Part shown: positions 13,642-23,417 of the stretch, one piece after another
How positions within the stretch are numbered: position 1 is the first letter of the stretch
Layout of the letters: every line of letters starts with the position of its first letter
Assembly: GCA_037974965.1 (NCBI GenBank)
Contig: JBBPFI010000005.1
Coordinates: 1,674,001 to 1,738,000 of the forward strand
Length of the DNA: 64,000 bases
Source of the DNA: Dacryopinax spathularia
Taxonomy: Eukaryota; Basidiomycota; Dacrymycetes; Dacrymycetales; Dacrymycetaceae
Direction of reading: 5' to 3'
The notes under the pieces: model-generated
What the model saw: the letters and a program-made list of their open reading frames with translations, nothing else
Database searches by the model: none
Told to the model about the DNA's origin: nothing
Position numbers and translations under genes: made by a program

Positions 13642-14916
13642 ATGGCCGATAACGGGACCTCTCACTCCGATGAGCTGCCCAGCACCGACATCATCACCCT
13701 CACCAGGCACGCCTCGTTGCTCAATCTATCCAATCGTCTGCCGAGTAATTGACCTCCCGCAACAGGCACGTCCTCGCTGAGCAGTTCCGACTAGGATCCA
13801 CCGCAACCGGCGATCTCACCTCCCTCCTCATCGCAATACAGGTGACCTCCAAGGCACGTGAGATCACCTCTTACCTATTCAACAAGTGAGAGCTCACAAA
13901 CGATGACAGTACATTGCCAACAACGTACGGAAAGCGCGGCTGATTAACCTTATTGGCCTGGCTGGCGAGACGAATGTGCAAGGAGAAGAGCAGAAGAAGC
14001 TGGATGTCCTCTCGAACGATATCATGGTGAATGCGTTGCGTGCCTCAGGGAAGACCGCCGTGCTCGTGTCCGAGGAGCTCGACGAAGCCGTTGTTGTCTC
14101 CGATCCGCGATTGAAGGGCAAGTATTGCGTTGTCTTCGACCCGTTGGATGGAAGCAGCAACATCGATGCTGGTGTCAATATCGGCACCATCTTCGGTATC
14201 TACAGGGTGGTGAGTAGCCTTCCTGTGCGAGCGGCCATTCGATACGCTGACCGGATACAGCGTGATGGAAGCAGCGGCACGGTGGAGGACGTGTTACGAC
14301 CTGGTCGTGAAATGGTGGCTGCTGGCTACACCATGTATGGGTCCTCTGCGAATTTGGTGCTCTCCACGGGCAACGGTGTCAACGGCTACACCCTGGATAA
14401 CGCCATCGGAGAGTTCATCCTCACCCATCCTGATGTATGTGGAACTGCGTCATGCAAAATCTTGTGACTTACGTCTTGCAGATCAAGATTCCTTCAAGAG
14501 GAAAGATATACTCGTTCAATGAAGGCAACTCCTGCTTCTTCCATGAGCCAGTGATCAATTACCTCAACTCGATCAAATTCCCTGCCAACAACAAGCCTTA
14601 TTCTGCGCGCTACATAGGTTCCATGGTCGCCGATGTGCACCGGACACTTTTATACGGTGGCATTTTCGGATATCCGGATGACAAGAAGAGCAAGAAGGGC
14701 AAGCTACGGCTTCTCTACGAGGCGTACCCAATGGCTTTTCTGACAGAGCAGGCCGGTGGGCTAGCGACGACGGGTAGAAAGCGCGTGCTGGACGTTGAGC
14801 CGACCGGTATCCATGATCGGACGCCGATCTTCCTAGGCAGCAAGGAGGACGTACAGGATGTGATCAAGTTCTACGAGGAGTACGACAAGAAGCAGACCAA
14901 TGGGAAAGCCGAGTGA
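13642..14916 (+). CDS. FBP1: Fructose-1,6-bisphosphatase
   Basis: Cytosolic gluconeogenic enzyme hydrolysing fructose 1,6-bisphosphate to fructose 6-phosphate. Family marks are present: the metal-site motif [48 protein letters not shown] and [20 protein letters not shown]. The protein is about 340 residues, normal for the family. Four introns are read. Introns 1 (13707-13765) and 2 (13854-13909) appear to start with GC rather than GT. Only these junctions give the conserved [14 protein letters not shown] and [21 protein letters not shown] alignments and keep the frame. Introns 3 (14210-14260) and 4 (14435-14481) are GT-AG. The start is ATG 13642 ([20 protein letters not shown]), the stop TGA 14914-14916. 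The family is usually glucose-repressed; I see no proof of that here. Confidence 0.95.
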
Positions 14917-15509
14917 AAGTCCTTCCTCACCGCGTGTTCATAGGGTTCTGTGTAAGCCTGAAAGGCAGGTCTGAAGTCTAGTATCAGAGTTGGATGTGAT
15001 TGTATCTCTCCCCAAATCAGCATTATAAACAAACGAGTCTTGGCGTATCTACTTGAGCATGCTCTGCCTGAGGCACGAGTACATAGTCCAGTTCAATTAT
15101 CTTACGCCCACTGTTGGAAACCTGCCCGAAAGTGGCCCAGCCCAGCTGCCAGAACTGCTTAGGGCCGAGCGGATATTTTAGTCCACGTGTTTGCAGCGTG
15201 GTCCAAACTCTACGTCCCCTGATTTGCTCCCGTGTTGAACGCAAAGACAAAAGCAGCGAACCAAAACAACCGTTTCCTCCCCTCCCCTTTCCCCTCCTCC
15301 TCCTCCTCCTTCCCCATCCATCAATAGGGATATCTCACATTCCTATTCTTCATACCATCACCCGTATATCTTGCTTTTTCAAACTGTCTACTTACTCAAC
15401 ATTCCTCACTGTACCCGGTCAAGGTCATAAGCCAGGCCGAGACTCACCAAACCCACATCTGAAACCTGTTCCGACCCGGCCTCCATTCCAGTCGTTCCAA
15501 TCAGACGAC
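14917..15509. other. Intergenic: FBP1 3' end and leader of next gene
   Basis: No gene seen. A pyrimidine tract with a CTC repeat at about 15284-15312 lies in the probable leader of the gene starting at 15510. Confidence 0.4.
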
Positions 15510-16935
15510 ATGGCCGGCCCTTCTTCCACCCGCGACCGCGGGACGTCCGGCGTCCATCATCATCACCGCACCATCTCATCCACCACTCTCCTCTTGGTCC
15601 TTTCTCTCGTACTCGCCGTCCTCGCTGTCATGCTCTCCATCCCAAATCGATCTGGAAGCGCCAATCTCCTGAACCCTGAGGCACCCGGGTCAGGCTTGTG
15701 GGGCTACCTTACGCCAAGGCGCAGTCAAGTACTCGTTGCGAGGGAGAGCCAAGTGGCTCTGAGAGAAGCTGAGGTTGCCCGTCGGGAAGCCGAGCTGCTT
15801 GCTGGTCAGCCGGGCGGGCTGACCATCGCTTCTTGCGAACCCTGTCCAGCCTGCACTCCTGTCGCACCACCACCGCTCCAGACCATCATCCAGGAGTTCA
15901 CCCGCGAGGTGGAGCCACTTTCGTCTCCAGCTCCGCCTGCTATTCCGGCTTGGTGGAAGGAGGTCGAAGAGCGTTTAGAGCTTATCTTCGAGCGCGAGCT
16001 GAAGGTCAGCGATCGGGAGAAGGACGTCGGGCGTCGGGAGGAGCAGGTCAATCGCCGCGAACACGATGCCGGGAGGCGAGAAACGTGGATCATGGAACAG
16101 CTTTTGTAAGTCTGCATCTTGTCTTCTCGCCTCGATTAAGCTCAGACGGACATTCGAAGGAACCTGAACAATCAGCCTCAGGAGATTGAGGAAGAGGAGG
16201 TCATCTATGAGACGCGCAGACCCAAACCCAAGGTATCCATGCCGCCTCGCTTCTGACACCGCTCTGAGCACGGGGGGCATGCACACTGAGAGAACTGTAC
16301 ATAACGACTATGAACACCGAATTACGACTATGGACGACATTTGCCCTCGATATATTCCTCATGTACATACAGTTGCGTGGCCCCCCTTTGCTTGAGCTTC
16401 CCTGTCTGTCTCGCGCTCTTGATTCAAATTATTGACCATTCGTTTTCCTCAACAGGAACTGCCTCCTTCTTCTGCAGCACCGCCACCCATGCCACCACCT
16501 GTCACCGAATACGTACACCAGACTGTTCAACACCAGACTGTCCAGCAACCCGTGCGCCAACCGCCACAGCAACCCCTGCAGCAACCGTTACAGCAACCCA
16601 TATATCATCAGCCCAGCCAACAGTCCGCCCCTCCGTCACCTATGTCAGCACCGATGAAGACCGTGCGGACTAGGACCATCACTCGGACGTTACTCCCCGA
16701 AACGCCGGTTGGCACTCCGGCTCAGACCCGCGTTGCCGCCCCACCTACCCCAGAAGATTTCTCCTCGACCGCTGACACTCCCCCTATTGGCCGCACACGG
16801 AATCCGCAACAGGTTGTCGAGGTTGTGGAGGAGGAGGTCGCAGATGAAACCCCTACTCAGCCCATGCCGGAGAGAGAGACGGAAACGATATATGTGCGGG
16901 AGCGGCCGAAGAATCCGCCTCGCGGATGGTGGTAG
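15510..16935 (+). CDS. Uncharacterised single-pass membrane protein with coiled coils
   Basis: Not recognised. The spliced protein is about 382 residues. A His/Arg-rich start (GVHHHHRTISS) is followed by one hydrophobic helix at about residues 24-44 (TLLLVLSLVLAVLAVML). Two Arg/Glu-rich heptad segments follow (REAEVARREAEL and REKDVGRREEQVNRREHD), separated by a Cys/Pro linker (CEPCPACTPV). The C-terminal half is Gln/Pro-rich, ending in an Arg/Trp-rich tail. Intron 1 is 16106-16159. Intron 2 is 16233-16455, at 223 nt about four times the local norm, so alternative splicing or a missed exon is possible. The exon sum keeps the frame through the stop at 16933-16935. The layout suggests an organelle-anchored scaffold, which is inference only. 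Confidence 0.7.
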
Positions 16936-17352
16936 GTTGGAGAGCTATGCGTGGAGCGGCGAGCTTGCTTTGCTTATTCACGCTGGGGATTGTACTTCCT
17001 TGTGCATAAATTTCCTGTCACCCACGGCCATTTCTTTGGGCTTCTTGCAATCTTCCTCCTCTTGTTACCCCTTTTGCCAAATATTCTGATACTTTCAAGA
17101 TACGGATGACTGTACTGTAAGTAGTGTAGATGCTACATAGTATTAGTCCGATTACGAACCGAATGAATTTCAGTTTGGGTTAAACCCTGGATAAATCAAT
17201 GCCGTTACATTCCCTCATCGAACACGCGACTGAGTTTTTGAGGCTACGCGTCGGTTTGGGATGTCACCTGCTTTTGATATCCTTTGAGTATCATTGTTAC
17301 TCAACTCTTCATTCACCGCTTCAACATACCCTTTACTCGCTACCACGATCAA
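16936..17352. other. Intergenic between two tandem plus-strand genes
   Basis: About 420 bp, AT-richer than the flanking coding sequence. No gene or repeat was seen. Confidence 0.4.
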
Positions 17353-18780
17353 ATGTATACCCTTCCGGAGGGGCGACGACGCAAGAGTCACATCCCACCC
17401 CATCTCTCAACCCCTCAGCCCGCAACACCATCCACTCCAATCTCCCGCTCCGCCACCCAAACACCCCCTTCGCTTTCAGCCCGGCCAGCCTTCGATTGGG
17501 ATGCGGCGAGGGCCAACAGGCCGATATATGCAACGCCAACAAGGTCGTCTGGAAAGTCAAATGCGGGTTCAGCAAGCGTCCCAAAGTCCAGGCCGAGGGT
17601 GTACAGGCGAGAATCCTTTTGGGAAAAGTAGGCACGTGTCCATTCTCCTATGCACGATGAACCTGATTTTTCAGGGCGGTAAACATATTTGATCCTACAT
17701 CATTGTGGGACACTTTGCTTTCTTTACCTTCTCACATCCCCCTTCCGGAGTCCCGCGTACTGGGCTTCGCTGTAGGAGCTCTGCTGAACCTTTGCCACTG
17801 GTGTGTGTGGTGGGCGACGTTCACGGAGGATGACAGTGGGTGGGAGCTCGAAACGAGTCCCAAGGCAGGGCGAGTTTGGTTTTGGGTAAGCCCAAAAATC
17901 ATCCAAACAGACCCAGGCTAATGAACACTTAGACTGGCGCTGGACTAATCTTGCTCGGGCTATCTTGCTTGCACATGTACCTGACATTCAGTATGACCCG
18001 AGCCTACCAAATGTTTTATGCCAGAGTAAGCCGCCGTGCCGCTTTTCTTCCACGATTCTCTGAGCTTCCTCTATAGGAACCTCTGTCTTCGGCGCACGCG
18101 TCGTTTGTTGCCGTAGATGCCGCACTGGAGGGTGTGCCCGAACCGTCGGTAACGGCTCGAACATGGGAGAGTGCCTGGAGGCTTCTTAAGGCTGTCTGGC
18201 AAGTGGAATAAATGACCACGCCAGCTAATATGATGACACTGTATCTCCAGGAATTTTCTCGTGGGGGCTGAGAGAATCCCAAGCCCAGACCAACTGCTTT
18301 CCGCAAAAACTGTACAGCAACTTGACGTGTGGAATCCAGGAGACGGTCAGCTAGCATTGCTCATGTCAAATCGATTCCTTTGCAAATGTTTCCCAACCCT
18401 GACCGTCTCGCAGTACATACTCTCCCGTCCACGCCCTTTTATTCCAGGTTTCCCCGAATTCGCTGGTGATCTTCACGATACTTCCCGCGCTCACAGCATT
18501 TGTAAGGCCAACGTCTCTCCTTGGAATTACCTCTGATGACGATGGCACCATGACAGCTCTTGGCTGTCGTCAGTATGTATATCGCCCTTGTGCGTGACCG
18601 TCAGATCATCGCGGCTGAAGTCCTTCACGAGTATAATGAAAAGGTGCGGACTTGCTTTCACCTAGAGTGGGGCGCTCAACAGGCGCCTCGCAGTTCGTCT
18701 ACCCCACGACTACGCCGGTAAAGAAAGATGCAGAAACCATGACACACGAAGCCGAGATCATCGACTTCCGTTGGAGATGA
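17353..18780 (+). CDS. NUR1: Nur1/Mug154-type nuclear rim membrane protein
   Basis: Nur1 proteins sit in the inner nuclear membrane and, with Heh1/Src1, tether rDNA and silent chromatin. The spliced frame has a basic Ser/Pro-rich N-terminus (MYTLPEGRRRKSHIPPHL) and hydrophobic segments at about 17750-17815, 17935-18000 and 18405-18595. It also carries the family signatures QLDVWNPGDGQLALLITYSP and EVLHEYNEKFVYP. Introns are short. The one at 18199-18250 uses a GC donor (TG|GCAAGT), needed to keep the frame and the residues KAVWNFLVG. The start is ATG 17353, the stop TGA 18778-18780. Assignment rests on remembered family motifs and topology. The next gene is convergent, 150 bp away. Confidence 0.72.
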
Positions 18781-18933
18781 GGCGGAAAAAGAATAGGGGT
18801 ATAGTGCGTGGCATTATAGACTACAAGTGGGAGTATGCAAGAAAGCCGAGTCCAAGTTCCACCGTCGCTTCTCCTGAAAGATCAACGTTCATCTGGAGGG
18901 CGGCCGAACCACCCCATGGGCCAACCGTTGGTG

Positions 18934-20440
18934 TCAATGTCTCGTCGTGGTGATGACTTTAGCCCAACCACCTACATAATTGATATCGTCGTCATCATCG
19001 CCGAAGAGGCTTGGAAGGCTTGGTACGTTCAGGCTGGGACGCGCTTTCGGCCCGCTCATTGACTGTGTTACCCGCCTGGACGGTACCGACGATGACCGCT
19101 GGACGTGGGAAGGCGCGGACGACTCCGTTCGTCCACTTGATGCTCGAGCGCGTTTCTCACCGCAGGGAGCCACCATGGCTTCTACCAAGGATGTAGTTCT
19201 CTCAAGCGGGCGCTCGGACATCCCAGATTCGCGAGAGTGTGACAACGACGGCGGGGGTTGCGCTTCGTCGAATTCAAGATTGGTGTTGAAAGGGATGCTG
19301 GACGTTGCAATGGTGGATCGTACCTGGAGACGAGGCTGCTCGGAATCGAGAGACGGAACTGATACGACATTGCAAGATGGCGAATGATCACATGGCCTTT
19401 CGAGCTTGCCATTCGGAAGATTAGATATTCGTGTTGCTGGCACTGTCGATCCCTCGCTTTCAACCTCACTGGCTGCCCCATCAACCTCTTGTGCAGTATT
19501 GGACGTGCCGCTATGGCTCGCCAAAGTGAGCGCGTGGTCCCCAGTCATGTCCAATCTCAGCGGGCTATCGATTTGACATTCACTGACACCTTCACTCTTT
19601 ACAGCTGTCGAAGCTGGTTCGCCTTGTATCAGATTCCCGTTGGGGGCCGATGTCAGCCCTTCCGCAAGCGGTGCAGCCATTAACCCTTCCGATAACCTTG
19701 GCGACGGCGCTCCAGAGTTATCCTCAGTTGTTGACGCAGGTTCCTGTGGAGGTTCAATATGATCGGACTTGAGCAGTTTCGCATTAGTAACGCCGAGCAG
19801 GCGTTCAGTGTCTCCGAGAGGACTCAAAAGGATAACTGGCAGATCCGTGTTCGAATTTGAGGGGTCGTTCTCGGATGGACCAGGGATGTGACCCATTCCC
19901 TTCTCGTCCTCCAAAACGATGGGAGGTCCGAGGAGTAAGGGCTCGAGGTGGCCGGAATGATGGTCACTGTGAGTGGGTCTTTCGGGTGTCGGTACATCAT
20001 GGAAATCCACTTTCGGATCCTTGGGGAGTTCAGGGGGATAAGGGTACCTCGAAGAGGTGACAACTTGATCGGTTTTGGCGGTGGGAGAGGCAGATCTACT
20101 GCGCTCAGCGTAATAGCGACTAGCGCTGGGTATCCGGTTGCCGATCAGCCCGCCGCTAACTTTGCGATCCGAGGTCACAGGAGCTGCCAAGCCTGGAACA
20201 AATTGACATGAAGGGCTCAACCACTGCAGTACAGGTCGATAAAATGCACTCACCGAAGGTAGCACCAGCTTTTGGCACAGGCAACCCACCCGCAGCTTCG
20301 AAACGAGCAATGCGGTCCTTCAATCCTTGACCTCCCGGTCTGGTAGGTAAGTCGGCGGACTTGCGAGGGGTCGATGGTGGCGGGGTATTCCGTTGTTGTA
20401 GAGCAGCAATTCGCTCGGAAAGGGGTTTATCGGCGGCCAT
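18934..20440 (-). CDS. Uncharacterised Ser/Pro-rich protein with a conserved-looking N-terminal motif
   Basis: Not recognised. About 468 residues in two exons on the minus strand. The single intron near 20194-20251 joins ATFG to LAAPVTSDRK. The first 70 residues hold two similar short helices (SERIAALQQRNTPPPS and GLKDRIARFEAAGGLPVPK), followed by a Gly/Ala/Pro segment. This kind of motif looks conserved, whereas the rest is low-complexity, Ser/Pro/Glu-rich and probably disordered. It has many possible phosphorylation sites and a C-terminal SLPSLFGDDDDDINYVGGW. There are no membrane segments or catalytic signatures. Start ATG 20438-20440, stop 18934-18936. It is in tandem with the Trf4-type gene upstream (273 bp between them). 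Confidence 0.72.
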
Positions 20441-20712
20441 TCAGACGAGGGTATAATTGGACGGGATGGTGGAATGCATGTGCCCCCAAATGTGTGAGAA
20501 GGGACTCTCAAGTGAGAGAGACGATAACGCCGGACAAGAACCTCATCCCTACCGAACGATGGGCGGCGGCTGTGCTCGGACGGCGCGGCTTCTGAACTCG
20601 GTATGTCAGTGGGATGAAATCGAGCTAGTATTGGGATGAAATCGAGCAGGTACATTAATGGTAGAACATGGGTATCGCATAGATGCAAAGAGGATATCTC
20701 GGTAGAAGAAGA

Positions 20713-22762
20713 CTACAAATCATGCTCCCATTGCTCGCCTTCATGTTCAATGTCCTCGTCACGCCCTGTACCTTTCGATGCCCAGAACGCCCGCCGTGCA
20801 TTCCGGTTCTCTCTTCGCTCCTCGAGAAGAGGGCGTTGAGTCGCTGTCGAAGATGCCATGACTGGTGACAAAGACATCTCCGACGGCGACTGATCTTCCT
20901 CATATGTCAACCCTACATCGGCTTTTCGAGACTGATTGCCAAGCGTGTACCGAGACTCCGGACTCGCGCTGGTATTCACAGTAACAACAAGGTCTCCGTC
21001 ATCCTGATTCGCATCAGTGACTCCACTCTGACTATTTCCCGAACCATCTTCTTTATTGTAGACTGGATCCGCCAACAGTATAGAGCGTTCGTCGCCGCCA
21101 TTTGCAACGGTCGGGGGCCATAAACCGGTATGCGGAAGCCCGAGAAAACTTTGTAATGAACCGCTGCTAAACAGCATCTGCACATCGCGGCGGAAGTTGA
21201 GCATCTGTACGATATGAGGGATAGAGTCGAGGCGACGGTAATTGATACGCACAGCTTGAGGAAAGTTCAAGATACTCCCAAGGAGACTGAGCTGTTTGCT
21301 GTCCCTTTCTTTGAGGGATACGAATCTTTGGGTATGCCGGGATTCCAGTTCTTGTGCTCGAACAATCAGGCTTGTTGAGAGGCTCTCGAAGGCCGCTGCG
21401 AACGCGTCCTTGACCTTTCCAGCCGAGGACGACCGAGCCACATCATTGCCTAAAACGTTGAGAGGATTGCGTCGCCTCGGCCAAGCAACCGGCTTACTAG
21501 GGTCTACGGGGTCCTCGACAGATATCTGCATGCGAGACCCTGACCTATCTTGGCCCGTCCAGCCTCGTTTGTGTCTTAAAAAGTAGGAGCCCCCATCTCG
21601 GACCGACAAGCCTACTTCGCAGTAGTTGAAAAGGCGGCCATACAGCTCCAAGAAGTCGAGTAGCAGCACTCCAAGATTGAGTTGCGGGTCGATCTCTCTT
21701 CGACGGACTTTGGGGTGCATCTAACCCGAATGCTCAGGGAGGGCGAGACAGGAACTCGGGATGCACATACCTGAAGAAAACTCACTACCATGCAGATAAC
21801 TGTGTAGCTTCCAAATCCCCCACTGTATGGTTCATTCAGGCCGCGCTGAGCAAGAAAAGCCTTGATCGTCATCACGAGCGGCCGAACAGCGGGCATGAAC
21901 GCAAGAAAGCGATTCACCACAGTAATCGCATGCAAGCCATTGGTTTGATTCACGCTGATATCGACCTCGAAATGCCCTACATACTGTCAATGCCTGGCCA
22001 TCCGGACATCGATAAGAGCATACCGAGCTCAGTCTTGAATTTAATGATGGGTACTCCACACCAGAGATCAGCATTAAGCGATTCACGAAGGGACTAGGCA
22101 CACCTCGTGCTCTCGCAATCAGATTGATCCTCCGAGACACTCCTGCCCTTTGCAAAAGGTGACTGACATCCGAAAGAAATGACACTACTTGATCCTTATG
22201 ATCCACCGACACATATGGATGGTGCACGACGAGGTCGATATCGCTGGGGGTTCGTCAGTCAGAGCCAAACAGGTATGTTTCAGTCACAAGTACCCATTAG
22301 GGAAGTACAGCCGGGTTTCCTGGCTACCGAAGGCTAATACGCGGGCAGCCGGCCACTTCCTCGTGATTGATCGCCTGATGCATTCTACCACCATGAGTCG
22401 CACGCTGTGCTCTTCACTCTTGGGCGCAACGTAACGGTCGAACGCTTCTACCTCCGCATTCAGGCTGCTTCCTGTCAGTAAACCTGCAGCGCAGTCTGCG
22501 CTGTTTTACTCAACATGTCTATCGCCGTCTCATACCTTCCAGGTCGGAGCAGTTCCATCCAAGGCGTGGCCCTATCATTTATCCGCAGCCTCTCGTTTGT
22601 GTCCTCTTGATCCAAGGCATCAGCCTTCCTCTTCAACCCTCTCGGTTGACTACTGCCAGGACTTGGGACTCGTCGACGTGGAAGCTCGTCGCCGAGAGGG
22701 ACATAGTCATCTCCGTTCTGTATGGATGGGAGATTGGCGTTTGCTGGCCCATAACGTGCCAT
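20713..22762 (-). CDS. TRF4: Trf4/5-Cid14 type non-canonical poly(A) polymerase (TRAMP)
   Basis: Adds short oligo(A) tails to nuclear RNAs to mark them for exosome decay. Spliced on the minus strand, it starts MARYGPANANLPS with a disordered, basic head. It then shows the nucleotidyltransferase core LAFGSQETRLYFPNGDIDLVV (G-S then the D-x-D catalytic pair, split by an intron at the Gly codon). HFEVDISVNQTNG supplies the third Asp, followed by VRPLVMTIKAFLAQRGLNEPYSGG and the PAP-associated domain LNLGVLLLDFLELYGRLFNYCEVGL with ISVEDPVDPS. The C-terminal third is Ser/Glu-rich. Start ATG 22760-22762, stop 20713-20715. Divergent from CMC2 across 183 bp. Family assignment is firm; Trf4 versus Trf5 has no meaning in fungi with one copy. 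Confidence 0.9.
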
Positions 22763-22945
22763 CGGCTGCGCGGCGCTGGAGACGAAAATGCGAAGGTGGT
22801 GAGTCTATGTTAATTCGTTTTAGGGTCTTGAGACGCGCCCGATCTCAGGGCCGCGCGAGTATCCCATTATTAGGTAATACAGTAGGTATCCCTCAAGGAC
22901 CGTCTGAACCCTCAAACCGCCTTGACACCCGCTCGGAGTAGGCAG

Positions 22946-23297
22946 ATGCATCCTCCTCTTGCCACACCGGAACGACAGCAAGGTAAATCTGTTCATAGAA
23001 GCAATTGCGCCTTTGTCTGATCCCGGACTACAACCTCTTGTTCAGCTTGTGGAGAGTTCATAGAGGCATTGGAACGTTGTCATGCCGCGGGATGGTGGAT
23101 GCGCTATACTGGGGCTTGCAATGAACAGAAAGATGCGTTGCGGATGTGCTTGAGACGCGAAGTACGTCTCGTCAATCACGCTCTTACTGCCTCTCATTGC
23201 CTTACAGAGGATCGAGCGGACCAAAAAGAATGCTGAGGAAGCTCGAGCCCGCCGCGCGGCCGCACAGCGGGCATGGGAAGAGATGGCCTCAGAATAA
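22946..23297 (+). CDS. CMC2: Cmc2, twin CX9C cytochrome c oxidase assembly factor
   Basis: Small protein of the mitochondrial intermembrane space, imported and folded by the Mia40 relay and needed for cytochrome oxidase assembly. Three exons (22946-22982, 23046-23161, 23208-23297) give 80 residues. It starts with the hallmark MHPPLATPER and has two CX9C motifs: CGEFIEALERC and CNEQKDALRMC, with the linking HAAGWWMRYTGA helix turn. A basic Arg/Ala-rich helix ends in EEMASE. Both motifs have exactly nine residues between cysteines. Easily missed because the longest exon encodes under 40 codons. It lies tail to tail with NDE (120 bp between stops). Confidence 0.93.
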
Positions 23298-23417
23298 ATC
23301 AGCACGGAGGGACTGTCTATCTACAGTACTCTAACCGCTCTGCGTCGCCATCGATAAGCTAGTCCGTAGGCTGGGGGTTGCGCGTAGCTGAACCGAGCCA
23401 ATCCGTTCTTCCAATCT

